In this document: positions 32,764-44,001 of the stretch, in pieces | Numbering within the stretch: the first letter of the stretch is position 1 | Layout: each line of letters starts with the position of its first letter | Source: Reticulitermes speratus | Lineage: Eukaryota; Arthropoda; Insecta; Blattodea; Rhinotermitidae | Reading direction: 5' to 3' | DNA length: 64,000 nt | NCBI GenBank assembly: GCA_021186555.1 | Contig: JAJKFL010000004.1 | Span: forward strand, 7,926,001-7,990,000 | Notes under the pieces: generated by a model | The model's input: only the letters and a program-made list of their open reading frames with translations | What the model was told of the DNA's origin: nothing | Database searches by the model: none | Program-made: the position numbers and the translations under genes

Positions 32764-32851
32764 CAATTAATAAATCAACCAAAAAATGCGCTTACTAAAT
32801 TACCAATCATTGTATTATAGTAAGTGAATTTTTTGGTTATTGTATTAATTG
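32764..32851. repeat. short hairpin with family B-like arms
   Basis: Arms of about 34 bp (32764-32797 and 32817-32851) are nearly complementary and contain AACCAAAAAATGCGC, similar to AAACCAACAAATGCAC of family B. No ribozyme core and no ATGCACGGTG signature. Confidence 0.5.
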
Positions 32852-33279
32852 AAAGAAGGACAATACTAGGATCTTGGAGAGACAATGCCAGCATTCTGTA
32901 TTCATAACTTTGTTATGAACGGATTTGAATGTGTGATGTCTAATACGGTGCGTCAGGATCTGTCAGTGTGTAGGAAGCTTACGAAGCATAGAGTTGTGAA
33001 CTAAGCTTTGTCAACGAACCCTATTCCAGCAGACGTGACGTAATCATGAAATTTCAATATTTGTGTGTACTTGCCTGCAGGCTTGTGAACTGCGCTCGGT
33101 AACAGAACACGACGTAAGATCATGCAACATTTATCAGTTCGGCACTAGTCTCAGGTACAGTTGTGTTGTCGATGTGAATGTCGCTTCGGATAACCCTTGT
33201 CTTCAGTTACACTTTAGTCGTGACGTAACACAGAAGGTCCACAAATCATACTCCAGATTAATGTCCCACGTGTAAATAA
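32852..33279. other. no recognised gene
   Basis: Unclassified spacer before the tandem array. Confidence 0.35.
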
Positions 33280-33870
33280 ATTAAGTTAATTGCCAACTGG
33301 TGACTTCGAACAAGTTTTGTGGCTCATTTTTCCTCCAGTTTAAAGTCCCGCGTTTACATTCTGTATGTTGCTAGTCATCTGGCGACTTCGAACAAGTAGT
33401 GTGGCTTATTTTGTCGTGTTTAAAATCCACGTGTACATCCTGTAAGTTGCCAGTCAAATGGTGACTTCGAACAAGTAGTGTGGCTTATTTTGTCGTGTTT
33501 AAAATCCACGTGTACATCCTGTATGTTGCTAGTCATCTGGCGACTTCGAACAAGTAGTGTGGCTTATTTTGTCGCGTTTAAAATCCCACGTGTACATCCT
33601 GTAAGTTGCCAGTCAAACGGTGACTTCGAACACGTAGTGTGGCTTATTTTGTCGTGTTTAAAATCCCACGTGTACATCCTGTAAGTTGCCAGTCAACTGG
33701 TGACTTCGAACAAGTAGTGTCTTATTTTGTCGTGTTTAAAATCCCACGTGTACATCCTGTAAGTTGCCAGTCAAATGGTGACTTCGAACAAGTAGTGTGG
33801 CTTATTTTGTCGTGTTTAAAATCCCACGTGTATATCCTGTAAGTTACATGTCCACTAGTGACCTCGAAGG
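33280..33870 (+). repeat. ~80-bp tandem repeat, about 7.5 units
   Basis: GACTTCGAACAAGTAGTGTG recurs about every 79-80 bp from 33302 to 33860. Other shared blocks are GCTTATTTTGTCGTGTTTAA, CCCACGTGTACATCCTGTA and GTTGCCAGTCAA. Edge units at both ends are more diverged. Confidence 0.9.
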
Positions 33871-34619
33871 GGTGGTGTGACCCCCATATTTTCGGCTGTT
33901 TATTGTATAAGTTCATTTCTTCCATACTCCTGATACCTCATTCTCACGTCCAAATATTTTCACAATTTTTTTCTCAGATGCACTCTATATGTGCCTTATG
34001 ACGCGTACGCAACAATTTATCGGTATGGTCATCCGGGTCTGTCAGCTTGTAGCAGCTGAACGGGTCTTTATGACATTTAGTATTGGAGAATAATGCAAGA
34101 ATTTATCGACGCTTCACAAATGTGACATATCAACGAGCACTTTGCTTCAGCACTTCTGTGTGTGATGTGTGCCTATTGAACGTAACTCTCAAGATATTTA
34201 TCATGTATGTACTGAGGGAGAGTTGTGGAGAACAACAAAACAGGTTTTTTATGCACATTAAACGTTTTCTGTAAGTTTACAGTGTTTTGAAACAAGCAAA
34301 TACAAGAGTGGGTATGCGACAGGATCGTTACGGTTTGAGCACATTTCCTAATCTGTGAGATTTTGACTTCTTGCAGCGGTGAGTAGAAAGAATGTTCTGG
34401 ATCGTATCGCTGTGTAGTATTTTGCAAATCTGATTTGTTTCGGCTGAATATTCTTCTCCAATATTCAGAATTCGTACTCTTAAAGTGGGGGTGACACATT
34501 CCTCCCGAAATCGATGAACTTTTATCGGACTACAATGTGGCACGTCTTAGAAGGAAGTATTGTACATTTATTGACTTATTGCAGATTGTGGCGTGGGTTA
34601 TTATACCTTGTAGTCTTCC
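33871..34619. other. no recognised gene
   Basis: Unclassified; a 108-residue minus-strand open frame (34173-34499) lacks a recognisable domain. Confidence 0.35.
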
Positions 34620-34690
34620 TACATTTTACACCCTGAAGAAGGAAGTAGAACGTTTCTCCGAAATGTTGGTAACTACCTACCAGAATACGC
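34620..34690 (+). mobile_element. family A fragment, diverged, with intact CTGAAGA
   Basis: ACACCCTGAAGAAGGAAG, TTTCTCCGAAATGTTGGTAAC and TACCAGAATACGCGG follow the order of the family A right arm. Unlike other family A copies it retains C before TGAAGA, so it is closer to the hammerhead consensus there, although stem II is damaged. Confidence 0.55.
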
Positions 34691-36150
34691 GGTGTTATGA
34701 CCAAAAAGATCAAAAGTGCTGGTAAGCTACCAGTTGCTCAGATAGTCAAGGAATAACCAACATTTTACAAAACCAAAATTTCATTTTTGTGTTCACAAGA
34801 GCCAGCCACTATTTCCTGCACTGAGCCCAGATAATAGGCGTAACTTGGGGGGGGGGGTAGGGAGCAAATTCCCCACCAGTATTTTTCTACCTACGAATAG
34901 TTTAGTCAGTCAAGAATGTGTGCACTTAGGGAGAGAGGAGTGTATGTGTATTAAGGACTGGTTCAAACCAATCTTCCTCATTTTTCTAACTTGACTCCTT
35001 CATAAATTAAAGTTCCTAACACCTATGATCGATTTTGCCTGCCCCCCAATGTTATTATCCAATTTACACTATGACCCAGATTAATGTGTCCACTCCTTCT
35101 CATCCTAATTATTTAAAACGACTTTAATATTATCCTAACATCTACGTCTGTGTCTTTAAAAGTGTTTCTTTCCTTAACGTTTTCATACCAAACTGTCTCT
35201 GGACTTATTTTCATTTCCCCATTTTGAGGATCTCAAAACTCATCCCCATAATCTGGGGTTTTCTCTCAGACGTCATGATATTGAATTGTGGCTGTTATGA
35301 GACACCAATATTTGTAGTTTTGAATTTGAATTAAAGGGGCAGACCATGATCTCATTCGTAATGCATTACAATCACCAACATTGTCGTCCAAACATCAAAC
35401 GCCGTTTCGGTGGATGGAAAACTGGAATACACAAACAAAGAAGCATCCAGTAACACAGACAAACCCATGAATCAGTGATGATATGCATTCAGCAGCCGCG
35501 TGTGGGAACAAGGGCTGCTTCATTACCAACAGCGGCAGAACAAAAGACAATCGGATTGCGTGCACTCAAGCGAAAGGATCCTCATGTATGTACAGACAGG
35601 AAATCTGCGTGCTTTACGCCATGATTACGTAATTAATAGTTTCCGTAACACAAACTGTAAGGTTTGAGAAGCATATCTTGGCCCTGGGGTTCTGCGTTGG
35701 GCGCCATTAAATCGTCTTCATGTATTTTATAGTATTTCGTTGTAAAGTTTAGTATAAAACTTTGGGAATGTCAGCGATAAAATTTGATATTTATTATTAT
35801 CTCTGTCTATGATTTCTAGATACAAACTTCATATTTATCCAAATTTATCCCTGCTATTTTTATGTATCCTTAGATTCCGTGACGGATACTTTGAAGTCAA
35901 AGTTTTACTGAATATGTAAGTCATGAAGTTTAGAAGTTCTTTAAAGATAATTTGCTATAAAAATATAATTTTTATCGGTAAAAGTCGAGACTGTAATACC
36001 GACCGAGTTATAGATACCTCTTGACTGCTACATAACGAGACATTGTTTGCGACAAACACTGCCACTTTGCGCGTCGTAAAGTAGAAGGAAAACTTGTCAC
36101 TTTGGGACAGAAAAACGACAAAGCTTCAAATCATAAGCCTTCGTTAAAAG
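34691..36150. other. no recognised gene
   Basis: Unclassified; a G-run lies at about 34848-34857. Confidence 0.4.
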
Positions 36151-36340
36151 GTAAAGATTTCCCTGTTCATACTATGAAGGCACATAGAGGGGTAGAGGTA
36201 TAACCCCACTCATTCTTAACCTTAGCACTAGAAGAGGATGAGTGGTCAAATTCACACTCTAGCAGCTTTATCCTCAAGAAAGAACCCATGTTTCCTTTGA
36301 AAAAGTGGCTAGTTGGGCCATAGAACCGGTCTGTAAGTTA
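36151..36340 (-). mobile_element. SINE-E, head lost
   Basis: AAGGTAAAGATTTCCCTG, TATGAAGGCACATAGAGG, GGTAGAGGTATAACCCCAC and CTTAACCTTAGCACTAG match the 3' part of SINE-E in complement. The tRNA head is not recognisable. Confidence 0.75.
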
Positions 36341-37039
36341 CATATATTCGTTTATACTCGTACAAAGAACGATATTCTTTGATTGGTTCGTGCTTTATCT
36401 CAGGTCAGTCTACCCTTTGTAGGCACTAAGAGGATAGTAATAAAGTTCCACATCTCGTGTGACCGCAGCAGTATCTATTCTGCCATCCAGAACCCTCTGC
36501 TAGCTCGGGTCCCACGTGTAATTCAGTGTGTTTGTGTGCATGGGCTGGCAAGGGTAAATAAATTTTTAACAACGTACTGGTACACGCGTACCTAACACTT
36601 CACACTCCAGGCTACTGGGAAGATGGCAGAATAAACAACGCGAGGAGATGAGATACGGTCTGAAAAGTTTGAAACTGAAGCTAAAATTATCTGGATATCT
36701 TCGGGAAATGTGATATTTATTCAGAAAGTCAGAAAAATTTAACATGAAAGCACATATCTACAGAATATGCCGAATGCTGTATAGGTATAGGGTATATCCG
36801 TAGCTTATAATTTTTATATTTCTGGAAATGGAATTCAAATTAGACCCTTGAATTAGGCCCTGGAAAGTAAGACATATCTTTTTTTCAGTTTTGCTGGTTA
36901 TGGTCAACACAGACAGAGTAGCTTAGCAGAAATGCTAACGCTGCTGTAATGAATACGATAGGTAACCATTTCGAATCTTGGGTGGGATGAAGTTTATTTA
37001 TTCATTCTTGTACATAAAATGTGTGTTTTGATTTTCTCT
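36341..37039. other. no recognised gene; weak tRNA-like stretch
   Basis: At 36905-36990 GTAGCTTAGCAGAAATGC could be a degenerate A-box and TTTCGAATCTTGG a degenerate B-box. Otherwise unclassified. Confidence 0.35.
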
Positions 37040-37325
37040 ACGTATTTGTCGAAAATATTTTTTATTCTAAGAAGAATTGAGCGCGATATTATTATAAATG
37101 TAAATACGTCTTCATTTAAAGCACCTGTTATTCTTGTCAGATTTTAATGAATCTTGAATTTTCTCGACGTATGTTCGAGAAATCCTCAAATGTGAGATTT
37201 CATGAAAATACTTCCAGCAGGAGCCGAGTTTTTCCATGCAGACGGAGAGACAGGCAGACGGACTCATATGACGAAGCTGATAGCCGTTTTTCGTAATTTT
37301 GCGAAAGGGCCTAATGAAGAGCAAT
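37040..37325 (+). repeat. dispersed repeat of the GACAGACAGACGGA type
   Basis: Shares with 41505-41725 and 55425-55620 the blocks TCTTGTCAGATTTTAAT, CATGAAAATACTTCC, AGGAGCCGAGTTTTTCCATG and GACAGGCAGACGGACTCAT. The family is unknown to me; the three copies are well diverged. Confidence 0.6.
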
Positions 37326-38030
37326 CTAGTTGTGAATTGTAGGGTAACATTCGGTTTTTATTGTGAGGATCATGCGAAACAATTAAATACACTGTGTGGC
37401 AAAAGACAGACTTTCGTAACATTGAAACAGATGGCTCCATTAAATCGCTTGTACGACATTTGAGGTTCTTTCGTTAGCTATGACGAAGGCTGCTGTAATG
37501 TGACAGGTTCCCTTACAAGGCTGATGTGTGTCTAGCAGACTACACCGAGTGACATCTGAGAAAACAGTGTTCTGCAAATTGCAAGTACGTGATCAAAATT
37601 AATATGGGCTGAACAAGGCCGTAGTTTAATCGGCTGTTCTCTGGCCTGGGCATGCAGCCATGAGCAGCTTCTCGTGCTGAGAGCGGGCAACTCTGTCCCC
37701 AGAGACATCGCCACGCTATTTCACTCTCTAGTGAATATTTTAACAAGTTTCTGCTGTTTCATCTGCTTCACCCCTTCGTCTCATATTTTTTCAGCCTTCT
37801 TTCCCCACTACATTTAAAGTTTAAGGGCATTCTCACTTGAGGTCTTGTCTTTATAGCCCTGTGCTTCCAACACTGCACCTCCATAAGAGTCACTGCAATG
37901 GCCTCAAATAGATGTTCTTATAGCGTCCTCAAAAATCATAGAATTTTAAATCTTCTATGTTCATGGTGTTTGGGCACTAAGAAAGAAGGTAAAGGAGGAC
38001 TAGGATGTATTTAACATTCAGGAACTGTTC
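37326..38030. other. no recognised gene
   Basis: Unclassified; open frames at 37532-37746 on minus have no domain. Confidence 0.35.
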
Positions 38031-38266
38031 ATGACATGAAGGCATGTGGAGGGAATAGAGATATACCTCCACTCTTTCTTAACCTTGGCATTAGAGGAAG
38101 GTGAGTGGTCAATCTCACGGCGCAGCCGCCTTTTCCACGGGAAAGAACCCCGATACCTTTGAGTAGCAGTCTGGATGGTTTGGAGAAGAGAAAATGTCTT
38201 GTCCCAGTCGGGATTCTAACCCAGACTGTACAACTAATCGTTATACTAGCAGTTTCCGAGTTACGT
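38031..38266 (-). mobile_element. SINE-E
   Basis: CATGAAGGCATGTGGAGG, GATATACCTCCACTCTTTC, CTTAACCTTGGCATTAGAGG and the head with degenerate B-box GGGTTAGAATCCC in complement. The A-box side reads CTAGTATAACGATTAGTTG. Confidence 0.75.
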
Positions 38267-38362
38267 ATGAGTTCAGTTTTTGAAATTGTGACATATAAAG
38301 AAATATACTTAAGTCGGAATCAACCCTAGTCCCCTTTGTTCACGACACCTCATCTGTTATGT

Positions 38363-38655
38363 CTGGTAAGGTAAAGCTTTCCCGTAACAAGTCACGAAGA
38401 CTCAGAAGGGGGGATGTAATGTTGGGCTTACATCCTTACTTTGACATTCGGCACAACTAGGACGGCAGAGTTATCAGCTTTACGCGCCGGCCGCATTTTA
38501 CCTCCAAGGGAATTCTTTGGTATTCATTTCTGTTAGAGGCTCAGTGGACCCCAGGGCTACTGAATGCGGACAGAAGGAATAGGTCGCTTGAAAATTTCCA
38601 AGGACCCTACCGGGAATCGAACCCGGAATTTCATGTCAACCAACTGCGCCAATGC
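38363..38655 (-). mobile_element. SINE-A head with SINE-E-like tail, 16-bp TSD
   Basis: In complement the head has a perfect A-box TGGCGCAGTTGG and B-box GGGTTCGATTCCCGG, then the SINE-A body. The last ~90 bp (CTTCGTGACTTG and GGGAAAGCTTTACC) match the SINE-E 3' end better than SINE-A. Flanks are ACCTCATCTGTTATGT (38347-38362) and ACCTCATATGTTATGT (38656-38671), one mismatch apart. Confidence 0.8.
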
Positions 38656-38885
38656 ACCTCATATGTTATGTTAGCCTTTTAATATGTCAGTGTACATGTT
38701 TAGAATGTTACTTTTATTAGTTTTTATGTCTAAAACACAGTAAAATACATTTCATGATTACAGTGTAGTAATAGAGTAATACAGTGTTATAAATATTATA
38801 AATACGGCACTAAATAAATTTTCCGTAGCTCAGAATGTTTTATGTAATTCTGTGTTGACGTAAGTGGCGTATTACGTAACCCGGA

Positions 38886-38918
38886 AACTGCCTGTACCGA
38901 CTACTCTATCTCGGCTCC
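38886..38918 (-). mobile_element. SINE-E tRNA head fragment
   Basis: In complement GAGCCGAGATAGAGTAGTCGG and TACAGGCAG match the SINE-E A-box region. The rest is absent. Confidence 0.5.
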
Positions 38919-39108
38919 ATATAAAATTCACTCTTTACTAAATACTATTATGGTGATCAGATCAAGGAGCATGAGATTGGTGGGATGCATAGCTCCAAGA
39001 AGAGACAAATACTTGCTAAATTTTTGTTGAGAAACGCGAAAAGAAGAAACCACTTTCGGATCTAGATTTAGACGAAACCATAAGAGTACGATATACTTTC
39101 TTTCTTCC

Positions 39109-39356
39109 AGTGGCTCAACAGATCCTAGTGGGCCAGGGCCTTCTCCATATCGAGGCTTCATGATTACACTCAGACGCACCACACTCGGTAGGACTCCTCT
39201 GGACGAGTGATCAGCCCGTCACAGGGACCTCTACCTGACAACACACAACACTCACAAGAAACAGACATCCATGCTCCCAGCGGGATTCGAACCTACAATC
39301 CCAGCGAGCGAATGGCCCCAGACCCAGCCTTAGACCGCGCGACCACTGGGATCGGC
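39109..39356 (-). mobile_element. tRNA-derived SINE, family SINE-B
   Basis: Complete in complement: head CCGATCCCAGTGGTCGCGCG, B-box AGGTTCGAATCCC, body and tail CCCACTAGGATCTGTTGAGC. A few differences from 30279-30529. Confidence 0.85.
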
Positions 39357-39695
39357 TGGTAGGATGTACTTAGGAGAAAATAATTACGACAATATGAGGG
39401 GTTCAAGGTGGCTTATTTTTAAATTTTGGGGCACAAAACGACGTCCTTTCCAATGGGTACTATGCAGTCTCTTGTCGGTGTCAAGAGCCTGGAGGGTGAG
39501 TTTTATTTATCACTTGTTTTCGGAGGAGCTCGAGACTAAATGTAATTATGTATCCCACTCCAATATGTCTTCACGGTGTGGGAGTTAACTGAGCACAGTG
39601 ACAACTTTACCCACATAACTTAGTTTTATTTTTAAATATTTATAATTTTGCTCTGTGTGCGGCGAGTAAAAGAATTACTAAATTAGATGAACAAG
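39357..39695. other. no recognised gene
   Basis: Unclassified spacer. Confidence 0.35.
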
Positions 39696-39952
39696 CAAGT
39701 GCATTGCTATTCCAGCAAGCAGGTCCGAGGGTAATTCTTGGACTGCTTGACCTTTGAAGATGGGACAGATAGATTGTCACGAAACGTCAGCAATAACTAC
39801 AAATCCACGCTGCGTAACATCTCAGAAGAGCGACGATCTTAAATAAATAACGATGATAATAATAATCTGAATTACTATAAATTTATGCACTAGGGCAGTA
39901 GGCTTTGTGAGTTACCCTCGGACCTGCTAGCTGTAATTGCAGTGCAATTGTC
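39696..39952. mobile_element. family A right arm inside a 45-bp inverted repeat
   Basis: The centre (about 39740-39842) is a family A right arm: CTTTGAAGATGGGACAG, TTGTCACGAAACGTCAG, GCTGCGTAACATCTCAGAAG. It is bracketed by 39696-39740 and 39908-39952, which are about 85 percent complementary and share GCAGGTCCGAGGGTAA. Whether the bracket belongs to the same element is unclear. Confidence 0.6.
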
Positions 39953-40019
39953 TGTTTATCTAAATTAGTAGTTATTTTACTGGTCGCAAACACAGCAAAA
40001 TTATATATACTTAAATGAA

Positions 40020-40451
40020 AATTAAAGCCAACTTGATGCACACTCACTATTAAAAAAACTTTAATAGTAGATTAATTAACCCGACATGTTTCGGTCAGGT
40101 ACCTGACCATCTTCAGGGGTATACTACATTAAATTGCGTAGTCCATATGTTAAACACACATAAGATATGAGCCTATAAGGTCTCGTCGTATATAAAGATT
40201 TTCACAAGTCACTAAAAATCACTAAAAACGTTTTTAAAAAGTCAACACTTGCAATCCCACAATAGAGCCTCCTTATATAACTTATAACACTGTTATTTTA
40301 TACTTCTTAAGCATATTCACTCATGCGTCCTGTTTTGCATATCGAAGTATGTCTCGTAGAGACGATGTGTAATGTACCTTTTTTTGTGGATTTTCTATGA
40401 TTTGAAGTCTCGGATATTATTATACAAGATGCACGGTGAATACAATATCAA
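40020..40451. mobile_element. family B element, full length, 13-bp TSD
   Basis: A 432-bp unit between perfect direct repeats ATACTTAAATGAA (40007-40019 and 40452-40464). The start AATTAAAGCCAACTTGATGC resembles the AAACCAACAAATGCAC block. A hammerhead-like motif sits at 40079-40120 on minus, and the far end carries ATGCACGGTGAATACAAT. Compared with 15396-15909 it lacks the long inverted arms and has only one motif. Non-coding. Confidence 0.8.
40079..40120 (-). ncRNA. hammerhead-like ribozyme motif
   Basis: On the minus strand: stem I ACCC with GGGT, CTGAAGA, extra T, stem II GGTCAG/CTGACC (6 bp, loop GTAC), GAAA, stem III strand ACATGT (palindrome) and the canonical cleavage triplet GTC. With 27887-27929 this is the best candidate for activity. 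Confidence 0.65.
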
Positions 40452-40464
40452 ATACTTAAATGAA

Positions 40465-41504
40465 TCTAAGTTTTGTACGTAAAGTTGTCACTGTGCCTAG
40501 AATCACACATTTACCTTTATACAGGGTGTTTACAATTATACAACCTGATACAAACCACGTCTCTAGTGTCTATAAAGTTGCAGCTATCCTGTGCTTACAG
40601 TCTGTGTTACAAGTAATGCAATTTCTCATGATAAACGTTCTGTACATTTACATCAGTACTTTCCGCAGTATGTGCTCAGGGCCCAAAATGGCTGTTTTCT
40701 GTTGTTCCTTGTCTACGTGTTCCCATTTATATTGGTCAGGTATTTGCTGAACGATTTTAGACGTCTCCAGTTGCTCCTTTATTATTATTATTATTATTAT
40801 TATTTTATTTCTGAGACGAGCTTAAATGACAATAATACAAAACTTGTCAAATATGAGATCAGTTTCGCACGGTACCCATGTTTCTTTTCGTGATTTACAA
40901 CAAAATATTTTGTACGTAATGTACAGGTATGCTGTAAGTATGTGTGGTTTATCTAATTAAAAAGTATCGCTTGACCACCTCTACTGGTTATTTAGTTTTC
41001 TCCATCAGACCGGAAGCTGAGAAAAATTTTTGCACGGACGCCGTGATGTTATTTAGTATATGGCGGAAATTTAGATGAACAAAAATTTTCTAATCTGAAC
41101 GTCGGCTGCCCCAAATGAAGTGTCGCTCCACCTCACACTTTAGCATGTATCCATCATGTTTTAATTGCTGATTGTAAGGAGTTACGAATTATGTCATAGG
41201 GTTATGAGGGGGCACTAATGGTATAGTTCTCACATCAGTTTTTAAACATCAGTCAAAGGATTCAAAAGTGGATACACACACACACACATACATACACACA
41301 CACACAGAGTATTATTATCTTATTCGTCTAGGTTTTTCCATAAGGAACAAATGTAAGCTAAAAAACAAGATAAGGTAGGCAATGTACTGATAACGTTACA
41401 TTTTGGTGCCTTCGCGTAATGTTTATACCTCTCCAGCTATCCTGAAACCATTTCACTTGAAGACAGAGTATTTATGACAAATTAATGTCGCCGGCACAGC
41501 AAAA
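40465..41504. other. no recognised gene; two microsatellites
   Basis: TACAGGGTGTTTACAATTAT at about 40523 may be a lone mariner-type end. (TTA)n lies at about 40779-40804 and (CA)n at about 41275-41307. No coding signal. Confidence 0.45.
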
Positions 41505-41725
41505 TGTACTTAGGGTCTCAAATAAAGTGCGCGATACGTTTTCCCCATTTTAACCTAATTTTAATTTTGTCTACGGATTATTATAAGCGTCCCCAATATT
41601 AAATTTCGCGAAAATCCGTCCAGTGGGAGCCGTGCTGATTCATTCGGACAGACTGGTAGACAAACGGACATGACGAAGGTAATAGGCGCTTTCCGCGACT
41701 ATATGACGCACCTGAAAAGCGAAGC
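41505..41725 (+). repeat. dispersed repeat of the GACAGACAGACGGA type
   Basis: TGTCTACGGATTATTATAAG, TTTCGCGAAAATCCGTCC, GTGGGAGCCGTGC and GACATGACGAAGGTAATAGG correspond to blocks in 37040-37325 and 55425-55620. Confidence 0.6.
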
Positions 41726-42407
41726 GCGCGTTTATGTGCGAGCAAGCATTGATCGATGTCCGCTTTTACTCCTTCCCAATCTCCTTCCACTTTTTTCTAA
41801 CCCCCCCCCCCCCCACACAATTCTCTGATATTCTGGATCTGATTTTCCATGCGGACGGTTTAACCCAATAGAGTTCAAGGTCATCTATGCATGTGGCAGA
41901 TCAAAGAACGCACTCGGCTTCACTGCACTGTGATGCTTTGCCCATTCATTTGCTACAAACAAAGCAAACCAACGTTGACTCTGCCAACATTTACATTTAG
42001 TGTGTGCGTGTGAGGTGTCGCTAACAGAATTTATGTATTTACGCACTAAAAAGTGGATTTGAACAGTGCGCCTGTAGAGTGTGGGTCGTATCTCTCTGAC
42101 AGTCTCCGTTTCTTCTCTTTTTGTTATTCTAATCTGTATCAACTCATTGATTGCGTAACAGATTCAATCAATAGGAGCTGAACGTACGCTTTTGAAATCA
42201 TTCATGTAGCGTAATGCTTGTTTATTCTTGTAGACTTAGCGTTATGTACATTTACGCTCTCGTGGTACAAAATTGTTCGTGATGGGATTGCAGTCACAAA
42301 TGCATGGCGCATTTCGTACTTAAATGTATGCACTAGAATTCGTAATGTGTTCGCTGTTCGTGATAAGTTGCAGTGGTTGACACGAGGTGCGCTACGGGTC
42401 AAGTTTT
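41726..42407. other. no recognised gene; C-run
   Basis: A C-run lies at about 41800-41813. The rest is unclassified; open frames on both strands (41885-42484) lack domains. Confidence 0.4.
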
Positions 42408-44001
42408 ACACTGAGGATGTGATGAGATCTGAGGTTTTGCTCACTGCGGTGAGTGTTGGGTCTAGTGTTATACTGAGGATGTGATGAGATCTAAGGTTTT
42501 GCTCACTGCGGTGAGTGTTGGGTCTAGTGTTATACTGAGGATGTGACGAGACATGAGGTTTTGCTCACTGCGGTGAGTGTTGGGTCTAGTGTTACACTAA
42601 GAATGTGATGAGATCTAAGGTTTTGCTCACTGCGGTGAGTGTTGGGTCAAGTGTTACACTGAGGATGTGATGAGATCTGAGGTTTTGCTCACTGCGGTGA
42701 GTGTTGGGTCTAGTGTTATACTGAGGATGTGACGAGACATGAGGTTTTGCTGACTGCGGTGAGTGTTGGGTCTAATGTTACACTGAGGATGTGATGAGAT
42801 CTGAGGTTTTGCTCACTGCGGTGAGTGTTGGGTCTAGTGTTACACTGAGGATGTGATGAGATCTGAGGTTTTGCTCACTGCGGTGAGTGTTGGGTCTAGT
42901 GTTATACTGAGGATGTGACGAGACATGAGGTTTTGCTGACTGCGGTGAGTGTTGGGTCTAATGTTACACTGAGGATGTGATGAGATCTGAGGTTTTGCTC
43001 ACTGCGGTGAGTGTTGGGTCTAGTGTTGTACTGAGGATGTGACGAGACATGAGGTTTTGCTCACTGCGGTGAGTGTTGGGTCTAGTGTTATACTGAGGAT
43101 GTGATGAGATCTGAGGTTTTGCCCACTGCGGTGAGTGTTGGGTCTAGTGTTATACTGAGGATGTGACGAGACATGAGGTTTTGCTCACTGCGGTGAGTGT
43201 TGGGTCTAGTGTTATACTGAGGATGTGATGAGATATGAGGTTTTGCTCACTGCGGTGAGTGTTGGGTCTAGTGTTATACTGAGGATGTAACGAGACATGA
43301 GGTTTTGCTCACTGCGGTGAGTATTGGGTCTAGTGTTATACTGAGGATGTGATGAGATCTGAGGTTTTGCCCACTGCGGTGAGTGTTGGGTCTAGTGTTA
43401 TACTGAGGATGTAACGAGACATGAGGTTTTGCTCACTGCGGTGAGTGTTGGGTCTAGTGTTATACTGAGAATGTGACGAGACATGAGGTTTTGCTCACTG
43501 CGGTGAGTGTTGGGTCTAGTGTTATACTGAGGATGTGATGAGATCTGAGGTTTTGCCCACTGCGGTGAGTGTTGGGTCTAGTGTTATACTGAGGATGTGA
43601 TGAGACATGAGGTTTTGCTGACTGCGGTGAGTGTTGGGTCTAGTGTTATACTGAGGATGTGATGAAATCTGAGGTTTTGCTCACTGCGGTGAGTGTAGGG
43701 TCTAGTGTTATACTGAGGATGTGATGAGATCTGAGGTTTTGCTCACTGCGGTGAGTGTTGGGTCTAGTGTTATACTGAGGATGTAACGAGACATGAGGTT
43801 TTGCTCACTGCGGTGAGTGTTGGGTCTAGTGTTATACTGAGGATGTGACGAGACATGAGGTTTTGCTCACTGCGGTGAGTGTTGGGTCTAGTGTTATACT
43901 GAGGATGTGATGAGATCTGAGGTTTTGCTCACTGCGGTGAGTGTTGGGTCTAGTGTTATACTGAGGATGTGACGAGACATGAGGTTTTGCTCACTGCGGT
44001 G
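42408..44001 (+). repeat. 62-bp satellite, about 25.7 units
   Basis: Units carry ACTGAGGATGTGATGAGA, GAGGTTTTGCTCACTGCGG and TGAGTGTTGGGTCTAGTG. Two variants differ at GATGAGATCTGAGG versus GACGAGACATGAGG and partly alternate. CTCAC-TGCG-GTGAG within each unit forms a 5-bp hairpin; a few units have CTGAC or CCCAC there and lose it. Copies are highly alike, so the array was recently homogenised. A short ATC/ATT repeat follows at 44003-44030. Confidence 0.95.

Noticed and set aside
42408..44001. Hammerhead-like motif in the satellite because of CTGAGGA
   Set aside because: No GAAA follows at a suitable distance and no stem II can form, so the core is absent.
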